A DNA stretch of 11,568 bases from Burkholderia sp. (lineage in GTDB: Bacteria > Pseudomonadota > Gammaproteobacteria > Burkholderiales > Burkholderiaceae): NCBI GenBank assembly GCA_028292565.1, contig JAQGMD010000109.1, positions 1 to 11,568 of the forward strand. The letters are read 5' to 3'. The notes beneath the pieces were generated by a model. That model was not told the origin of the DNA, searched no databases, and worked only from the letters and a program-made list of their open reading frames with translations. Shown here piece after piece: positions 7,486-11,568 of the stretch (the stretch's first letter is position 1; each line of letters opens with the position of its first letter). A program made the position numbers and the translations under genes.

Positions 7486-7517
7486 TCTGCGAAGTCCGGA
7501 ACAAAAATTCCCGGAGT

Positions 7518-7523
7518 TATAAT
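7518..7523 (+). promoter_or_regulatory. Perfect -10 box TATAAT six bases before the mutL ATG
   Basis: TATAAT at 7518-7523 ends six bases before the ATG at 7530. Transcription from it would begin at about the A of the start codon, giving a leaderless or nearly leaderless mRNA. GGAG at 7513-7516 could instead be a ribosome site, although its 13-base spacing is long. No good -35 box lies 16-18 bases upstream, so promoter activity is unproven. Confidence 0.4.
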
Positions 7524-7529
7524 CTGCCC

Positions 7530-9347
7530 ATGAATGCGCCTCACACCCCTGCCCGCCCCATACAAGCACTATCAGACCAGCTGATTTCACAGATCGCAGC
7601 AGGCGAGGTCGTCGATCGTCCGTCGGCTGTCGTCAAGGAATTGCTTGAAAACGCGCTCGACGCAGGATCAACCCAAATAACGGTGCGACTCGAACAAGGC
7701 GGCGTCAAGCGCATCGCCATCACCGACAACGGTCGGGGCATCGCACCCGAACAGTTGCCACTGGCGATGGCGCGGCATGCGACCTCCAAGATCGCTTCGC
7801 TGACCGATCTTGAAAACGTCGGCACCCTCGGCTTTCGCGGCGAGGCGCTCGCGTCGATCGCATCGGTGGCGCAGATGACGTTGACTTCGCGCACGGCTGA
7901 CGCGCAGCACGCGTGGGAAATCAGCGGCTCGCAAACCGGCCAGGTAACGCCCTCCTCCGGCGCGCAAGGCACCACCGTCGATGTGCGTGAGCTGTACTTC
8001 AACACGCCTGCGCGCCGCAAGTTTTTGAAAACCGAGCAAACGGAATTCGGGCACTGCGCCGAGGTCGTGCGCCGCATTGCGCTGTCGCGGCCGGACGTTA
8101 CGTTTTCGCTAACGCATAACGGCAAAACGATAGACCACTGGAATAGCAGCGAAGTCGACAAGCGCAGTGCGCATATTTTAGGCAACGAGTTTGCCAACGC
8201 ACGGCTCATGCTCGATGAAGCCGCCGGCCCCTTGCGCCTGCACGGTTTCGTCGGATTGCCGACCGCTTCCAAAGCGCGCGCCGATGCGCAGTATTTTTAC
8301 GTCAATGGCCGCTTCGTGCGCGACAAGCTGTTGACGCACGCGGTGCGGTCAGCTTACCAGGATGTGCTGCACGGAGACCGCTATCCGTCCTATGTGCTCG
8401 GGCTGGAGCTCGATCCGGCGCTGGTGGATGTGAACGTGCATCCGTCCAAAATTGAGGTGCGCTTTCGCGATAGCCGCGCCGTGCATCAGTTCGTATTCCA
8501 TGCGGTGAACCGGGCACTGGCGCAGACTTCAGCCACCTCATTTGGCGCCACTCCTGCGCCAGTGGCGCCGAACCCTGGCGCAATGCCGTGGATGCGCGAA
8601 CAGACCCAGGTATCGTTCGGCGCCCAGTTTTCCTCGGGTGGCGGCGTTGCGCAAACGACCGCCGACTACGGCGCACTGTTCGCGACATCGGGTTCCCCAC
8701 CTTTCGAGGTGCGTGAAGCGACTGCGCCTTGGTCAGCACCCGCCCAGGCGCTTCCGCAGGAGGACTTCCCGTTAGGTTTCGCGGTGGCGCAACTGCACGG
8801 CATTTACATCCTCGCGCAGAACGCCAAAGGTCTGGTGCTGGTCGACATGCATGCCGCACACGAACGCATCCTTTACGAACAGTTGAAGAATGCGCTGGAC
8901 GCAGACGCAATGCAGGTACAGCCGCTGCTGATACCCGTGACCTTCCATGCCGATGCGGTGGAAGTCGGCACGGTCGAAGAAAACCAGGAAGCGTTACGTG
9001 CACTCGGCTTCGAGATCACTGCCTTGTCGCCGACCACCCTGGCGGTACGTGCCATCCCCGCGCTGTTGAAGAACGCCGATGGCCAAACATTGGCGCGCGA
9101 TGTGCTGCGCGATGTACGCGAATTCGGCGGTTCCCGCGTGCTGGTCGAACGTCGCAATGAAATGCTTGGCACGTTGGCATGCCATACGGCGGTACGCGCA
9201 AATCGCACACTGACCGTTCCCGAGATGAACGCGCTGCTGCGTCAGATGGAAGCCACCGAACGTGCCGATCAATGCAATCACGGCCGACCGACATGGGTGC
9301 AGCTCGCCATATCCGATCTCGACAAGCTGTTCCTGCGCGGACAATAA
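7530..9347 (+). CDS. mutL: DNA mismatch repair protein MutL, endonuclease type
   Basis: MutL couples MutS mismatch recognition to strand incision and excision. The 605-residue protein has an N-terminal GHKL ATPase domain (about 10-335) with E40-N41 in KELLENALDAGS, DNGRGI (66-71), ATSKI (84-88) and GFRGEAL (101-107). A poorly conserved Ala/Gln/Pro-rich linker follows (about 330-410), then a C-terminal dimerisation domain. That domain carries a DMHAAHERILYE motif (439-450) matching the endonuclease metal site DQHA(X)2E(X)4E except for Gln to Met, plus ACHTAVRA (550-557) and CNHGRP (582-587). This fits the MutH-less, latent-nuclease MutL of betaproteobacteria rather than the E. coli type. The ATG at 7530 fits the family N-terminus; an in-frame ATG at 7470 would add 20 unlikely residues. 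It is followed after 12 bp by miaA, almost surely in one operon. Confidence 0.97.
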   Translation: MNAPHTPARPIQALSDQLISQIAAGEVVDRPSAVVKELLENALDAGSTQITVRLEQGGVKRIAITDNGRGIAPEQLPLAMARHATSKIASLTDLENVGTLGFRGEALASIASVAQMTLTSRTADAQHAWEISGSQTGQVTPSSGAQGTTVDVRELYFNTPARRKFLKTEQTEFGHCAEVVRRIALSRPDVTFSLTHNGKTIDHWNSSEVDKRSAHILGNEFANARLMLDEAAGPLRLHGFVGLPTASKARADAQYFYVNGRFVRDKLLTHAVRSAYQDVLHGDRYPSYVLGLELDPALVDVNVHPSKIEVRFRDSRAVHQFVFHAVNRALAQTSATSFGATPAPVAPNPGAMPWMREQTQVSFGAQFSSGGGVAQTTADYGALFATSGSPPFEVREATAPWSAPAQALPQEDFPLGFAVAQLHGIYILAQNAKGLVLVDMHAAHERILYEQLKNALDADAMQVQPLLIPVTFHADAVEVGTVEENQEALRALGFEITALSPTTLAVRAIPALLKNADGQTLARDVLRDVREFGGSRVLVERRNEMLGTLACHTAVRANRTLTVPEMNALLRQMEATERADQCNHGRPTWVQLAISDLDKLFLRGQ

Positions 9348-9359
9348 ACATAGCAACGC

Positions 9360-10322
9360 ATGACGCCTGAAAAACCACTGGCCATTGCGATCATGGGCCC
9401 CACCGCATCGGGTAAAACCGCGGCTGCGCTCGAGATCGCAAAGCACATCCCATCCGAAATCATCTCTGTCGACTCCGCGCTGGTGTATCGCGGCATGGAC
9501 ATTGGCACCGCCAAGCCCTCCCCGGCAGAACGTGCGACCGTGCCGCATCACCTGATCGACATCATCGACCCCGCCGAATCGTATTCGGCTATGCAGTTCC
9601 GTCACGACGCGCTGCAACTGATGGAGGAGATCACGGCACGCGGCAGGCTGCCATTGCTGGTCGGCGGCACGATGCTGTACTTCAAGGCACTGCGTGACGG
9701 CCTCGATGCGTTGCCACCGGCTGACAAAGAGCTGCGCGCCCGGCTCGACCGCGAGGCAGCGGCCATCGGGATTCCTGCGATGCATGCACGGCTCGCCGCA
9801 CTGGATCCCGAGACCGCGGCACGGCTGAAGCCGAACGACTCACAACGTGTCCAGCGTGCGCTCGAGATCATCGAGCTCACCGGGCAACCGATGTCGCAAC
9901 TGCTCGCAAAGAGCCCGAAGGCCGATTTGCCGTTTGACATGCTGCCGCTATCTCTTGAACCATCGGATCGGAGTGTGTTGCATACGCGTATCGCCGCACG
10001 ATTCGACGCCATGCTCGAAAGCGACTCAGGCGGATTGATCCATGAAGTAGAAACGTTGCGCTCGCGCGGTGACCTGCATCCGGGTTTGCCTTCGATGCGC
10101 TGCGTTGGATACCGGCAGACCTGGGAGTATCTCGACGGCGCCTACGATTGCACTACGCTTCGCGAAAAGGGAATTGCCGCAACAAGGCAACTGGCAAAAC
10201 GACAACTGACCTGGCTACGATCGATGCCGGACCGTATCGTCATCGACTGCGTGAGTCCGGATTTCACGGCGCTCGTTCTCGACCGCGTGAAAACGCGGCA
10301 TAAGGGCCGCCCCCCGACTTGA
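9360..10322 (+). CDS. miaA: tRNA dimethylallyltransferase MiaA
   Basis: MiaA transfers a dimethylallyl group from dimethylallyl diphosphate to N6 of A37 in tRNAs reading UNN codons, the first step towards ms2i6A. The 320-residue protein shows the P-loop GPTASGKT (13-20), the substrate motif [18 protein letters not shown] (36-53), [11 protein letters not shown] (101-111), RVQRALEI (163-170), MRCVGYRQ (246-252) and [12 protein letters not shown] (276-287). Length is normal and nothing seems missing. The ATG at 9360 lies 12 bp behind the mutL stop, so the two are probably cotranscribed. In E. coli the next gene is hfq; here a tRNA gene follows instead. The TGA stop at 10320-10322 lies inside the -35 box of the tRNA promoter, so miaA end and tRNA promoter cannot change independently. 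Confidence 0.97.
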   Translation: MTPEKPLAIAIMGPTASGKTAAALEIAKHIPSEIISVDSALVYRGMDIGTAKPSPAERATVPHHLIDIIDPAESYSAMQFRHDALQLMEEITARGRLPLLVGGTMLYFKALRDGLDALPPADKELRARLDREAAAIGIPAMHARLAALDPETAARLKPNDSQRVQRALEIIELTGQPMSQLLAKSPKADLPFDMLPLSLEPSDRSVLHTRIAARFDAMLESDSGGLIHEVETLRSRGDLHPGLPSMRCVGYRQTWEYLDGAYDCTTLREKGIAATRQLAKRQLTWLRSMPDRIVIDCVSPDFTALVLDRVKTRHKGRPPT

Positions 10323-10353
10323 CAGTCGACATTAAAGCCAGCATAATGCTGGG
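10319..10353 (+). promoter_or_regulatory. tRNA promoter with GC-rich discriminator
   Basis: A perfect -35 box TTGACA (10319-10324), a 17-bp spacer and the -10 box CATAAT (10342-10347, five of six consensus bases) precede the tRNA. Transcription should start near 10354, some seven bases before the mature 5' end. The bases between the -10 box and the start, GCTGGG, are GC-rich, as in stable-RNA promoters under stringent (ppGpp/DksA) control; that control is inferred. Confidence 0.8.
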
Positions 10354-10360
10354 CTGTTTT

Positions 10361-10437
10361 GGTGATATAGCTCAGTTGGTTAGAGCACAGCACTCATAAT
10401 GCTGGGGTCGGTGGTTCAAGTCCACCTATCACCACCA
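10361..10437 (+). tRNA. tRNA-Met (CAU), elongator type
   Basis: The 77-base cloverleaf is complete. The acceptor is GGTGATA with TATCACC, the D stem GCTC/GAGC, and the anticodon stem CAGCA/TGCTG with loop CTCATAA, giving anticodon CAU at 10395-10397. The variable loop is GGGTC, the T arm GGTGG-TTCAAGT-CCACC, the discriminator A, and CCA is encoded. The normal G1-C72 pair and the lack of a GGG/CCC anticodon stem rule out initiator tRNA. The anticodon arm closely resembles E. coli elongator tRNA-Met, but tRNA-Ile2, whose CAU is modified to lysidine, cannot be excluded by eye. A37 is a likely t6A site, the modification in which the upstream gene product TsaE takes part. Two more bases-triplets follow the pattern, making three tandem CCA units at 10432-10440. 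Confidence 0.95.
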
Positions 10438-10451
10438 CCAACATGTTCCAC

Positions 10452-10541
10452 GACGTCCGGTAACGTCCAAAAACCCGCCTCTAGCCCCGTGCTGACGCGG
10501 GTTTTTTGTTTTTTGATGTCTTTTGGCATCCGTTGACATCC
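10452..10541. repeat. Repeated GACGTCC / GACATCC-type motifs behind the tRNA
   Basis: A 17-base unit at 10452-10468 (GACGTCCGGTAACGTCC) and another at 10525-10541 (GGCATCCGTTGACATCC) agree at 12 positions. Each contains the hexamer RCRTCC twice, ten bases apart, about one helical turn. The units flank the tRNA terminator. Such spaced repeats next to a tRNA 3' end are reminiscent of tyrosine-integrase binding sites at an attachment locus, but no integrase gene is in the window. Confidence 0.35.
10469..10509 (+). terminator. Intrinsic terminator of the tRNA transcript
   Basis: AAAAACCCGC (10469-10478) pairs with GCGGGTTTTT (10497-10506) around an 18-base loop and is followed by a T-rich run to about 10516. 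This is a standard Rho-independent terminator about 30 bases behind the tRNA CCA end. The A-run on the left arm would also allow termination from the other strand. Confidence 0.85.
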
Positions 10542-10560
10542 CGATTTTGTGTTGGTACTT

Positions 10561-10767
10561 ATGATGATACGCTCAGCCGAACGATGAGAGCGCATGTTTG
10601 TGATCTTCCAGTCAAACCAGTATGACGAATGGCTGCATTGTTCGGTCAAGGAAGCGCCCGGCTTCTTCATTCGCTATCCAACTGAAAACTTAGTCGCGCG
10701 TCCGGTACCAAAGCCGAGCATCAAACCGCGGCAGGAAACGCTTCTTCACGTTCGTTCTCCCTGTTGA
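10561..10767 (+). pseudogene. SOS-response-associated peptidase (SRAP) C-terminal remnant
   Basis: From the ATG at 10594 a 57-residue frame runs to TGA at 10765-10767. Its features ERM-FVIF, YDEWLHC (10-16), a segment APGFFIRYP (21-29) and VARPVP (34-39) resemble the C-terminus of the long betaproteobacterial SRAP (YedK/HMCES-like) proteins, which crosslink to abasic sites in single-stranded DNA. The same frame continues upstream as MMIRSAER (10561-10584), then hits a TGA at 10585-10587, which falls where the family has a residue before the conserved RM. The N-terminal catalytic cysteine (Cys2) and most of the domain, usually about 200 residues in all, are absent. I therefore read it as a truncated, nonsense-bearing relic that cannot work as a peptidase-like crosslinker. 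The family assignment rests on remembered similarity. It starts just behind the tRNA terminator and repeats. Confidence 0.55.
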
Positions 10768-10794
10768 AAACGAACTTTACTAAATCCTCATGGC

Positions 10795-11139
10795 ATTATT
10801 TATGGGGAGCATATCACTGCGGCCTAAGAATGCAGTCACCCGCGCATCGACAAACGGGATTGCCGGTTTTAACTTCCGACTGTTTGCAAAGGATGAGGAT
10901 CAACCTTCCCCGGTATGGCTGCCAGGTCGGCCTGTGCATCGTCCTTTTCGAGGCTTGCTCAGCGTTCACTCGCGTTCCGGCCTGTACACTCGCGCGGCCA
11001 CCGTATTTTGTGGCCCGCTTATTCCCGAAGGCTTCAGCGACTTCGTTACCTCTGCCGCTGCTCCGGTAGCTTCCGGCGGGAGCACTTCGCCGGGTGGGGC
11101 TTTCACCCACTGGAACAACACCGCCTTATCACGGCGCAC
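10795..11139 (-). mobile_element. Group II intron-like 5' fragment (domain I), no ORF
   Basis: On the minus strand the stretch begins at 11139 with GTGCG, the conserved group II intron 5' end, and continues GTGCGCCGTGATAAGGCGG. GTGGG-TGAAAGC-CCCAC follows (about 11108 to 11092), a hairpin typical of domain I. Further matches to the style of these RNAs are GGTAACGAAG, GAAGCCTTCGGG and GAGTGTACAGGCCGGAACG. Several complementary arms are visible, e.g. ACTGC/GCAGT near 10819-10839. The left boundary is approximate. No reverse transcriptase or maturase frame and no domain V hairpin is found in the window, so this is a truncated, inactive copy. Group II introns are self-splicing RNA retroelements. 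The identification is from memory of intron sequences and needs a covariance-model search. Open frames on either strand here, such as 10790-11158, look spurious. Confidence 0.5.
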
Positions 11140-11359
11140 GCCAAAAGCGGACATGTGACTGCACTTGGCGCTGCCGTGGATCTCGCTATGGCGCATGGAA
11201 GCTCGCCGGTTCCAACCACGTCCTGCGCAACGGCGTTCGTCTGTCAAATTATCCGTATGCGGCAGCGTTTGTAGAAAGCATCGATATATTACAAGGCGCC
11301 GGCGTGGCGACGGATAATAGCGGCTACCTCATTTTGAGCACCATTTTTGGAATTCTCCC
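11140..11359. other. Non-coding stretch, no recognised feature
   Basis: These 220 bases between the intron-like 5' end and the last gene hold no frame I recognise on either strand and no clear RNA structure. A GATAAT at 11313-11318 could be a -10 box for the last gene, but no adequate -35 box accompanies it. The bases at 11140 onward would be the upstream exon of the intron-like element. Confidence 0.5.
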
Positions 11360-11568
11360 ATGGAAATTAAGGTCAATTTTCTCGATAAGCTTCGACTTGA
11401 AGCCAAGTTTGATGATTTCACGGTGGTAGCCGACCAGCCTGTCCGCTATAAGGGCGATGGCTCGGCGCCCGGTCCCTTCGATTACTTTCTGGCCTCATCG
11501 GCCTTGTGTGCGGCTTACTTTGTGAAGTTGTACTGCGTAACTCGCAACATTCCGACCGATAATATCCG
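11360..11568 (+). CDS. OsmC/YcaO-domain protein, 3' truncated
   Basis: Only the first 69 codons are visible; the frame is open to the window edge. The sequence opens MEIKVNFLDKLRLEAKFDDF and includes YKGDGSAPGPFDYFLASSALCAAYF. That is typical of an OsmC-like domain and closely matches what I recall of the N-terminus of OsmC-YcaO fusion proteins of proteobacteria (about 730 residues). C50, in the ALCAAYF segment, is placed like the OsmC/Ohr peroxidatic cysteine. YcaO domains activate amide backbones with ATP, as in azoline formation or with a TfuA partner; the role of this fusion class is not established. The YcaO part is beyond the window, so a free-standing OsmC-like protein is possible. GGA at 11349-11351 is a modest ribosome site eight bases before the ATG. 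The gene seems intact and is probably the resumption of core chromosome after the scar. Confidence 0.8.
   Translation, partial: MEIKVNFLDKLRLEAKFDDFTVVADQPVRYKGDGSAPGPFDYFLASSALCAAYFVKLYCVTRNIPTDNI

Noticed and set aside
8302..9003. 233-residue minus-strand frame
   Set aside because: Antisense to mutL; Arg/Pro/Ser-rich without domain features.
10335..10360. Hairpin plus GTTTT read as a miaA terminator
   Set aside because: The same bases form a near-consensus -10 box and discriminator at the right distance from TTGACA, and the tRNA begins straight after. The promoter reading is stronger.
10790..11158. 122-residue plus-strand frame, with an overlapping 101-residue frame from 10764
   Set aside because: Compositionally odd, no recognised domain, and antisense to the group II intron-like RNA. 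Such frames are typical by-products of intron sequence.
10966..11247. 93-residue minus-strand frame across the intron 5' end
   Set aside because: It reads through the GTGCG boundary into domain I-like structure, has no known motif and no ribosome site.
11268..11318. Promoter for the OsmC/YcaO gene
   Set aside because: GATAAT and TATATT are present, but no -35 box at proper spacing supports either.
1..11568. CRISPR array, toxin-antitoxin pair, phage-defence or secondary-metabolite cluster
   Set aside because: No regularly spaced repeats and no signature genes of such systems are visible in the window.

Overview
The window looks like chromosomal DNA of a betaproteobacterium of the order Burkholderiales, most likely Oxalobacteraceae-like. 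This is inferred from remembered protein similarity, moderately high GC and gene order; no search was run. Most of it is ordinary core genome. About 900 bases near the right end, behind a tRNA gene, look like an accessory scar.

Left part (1-2789): the 3' part of a PAS-domain sensor histidine kinase, then its FixJ/DctR-type response regulator, then a ten-helix AEC-family transporter on the same strand. The two-component pair resembles C4-dicarboxylate (DctS/DctR) systems, but the sensing domain lies outside the window. The transporter converges on queG; the 116-bp gap between them is full of inverted repeats, including a perfect 40-bp palindrome that runs into the 3' end of queG.

Middle (2906-10322): a variant of the conserved queG / tsaE-amidase-mutL-miaA neighbourhood known from E. 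coli. queG (minus) is divergent from tsaE-amiC (plus, overlapping). A DegP/DegQ-type protease, predicted here to be a lipoprotein, sits on the minus strand between amiC and mutL. mutL-miaA follow as a tight pair. Three of these genes (queG, tsaE, miaA) act on the tRNA anticodon loop.

Right part (10319-11568): a near-consensus promoter overlaps the miaA stop codon and drives a CAU-anticodon tRNA (most likely elongator Met), followed by a strong intrinsic terminator. Behind it lie short GACGTCC/GACATCC-type repeats, a decayed C-terminal piece of an SOS-response-associated peptidase (SRAP), and a minus-strand stretch that reads like the 5' domain of a group II intron without its reverse transcriptase or domain V. 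This suggests repeated insertion and decay at the tRNA 3' end. The window closes with the start of a gene resembling OsmC-YcaO fusion proteins.

I do not see a convincing complete novel system. The best leads are the 40-bp palindrome, the tRNA-linked scar with the group II intron relic, the possible leaderless start of mutL, and the lipoprotein form of the protease.
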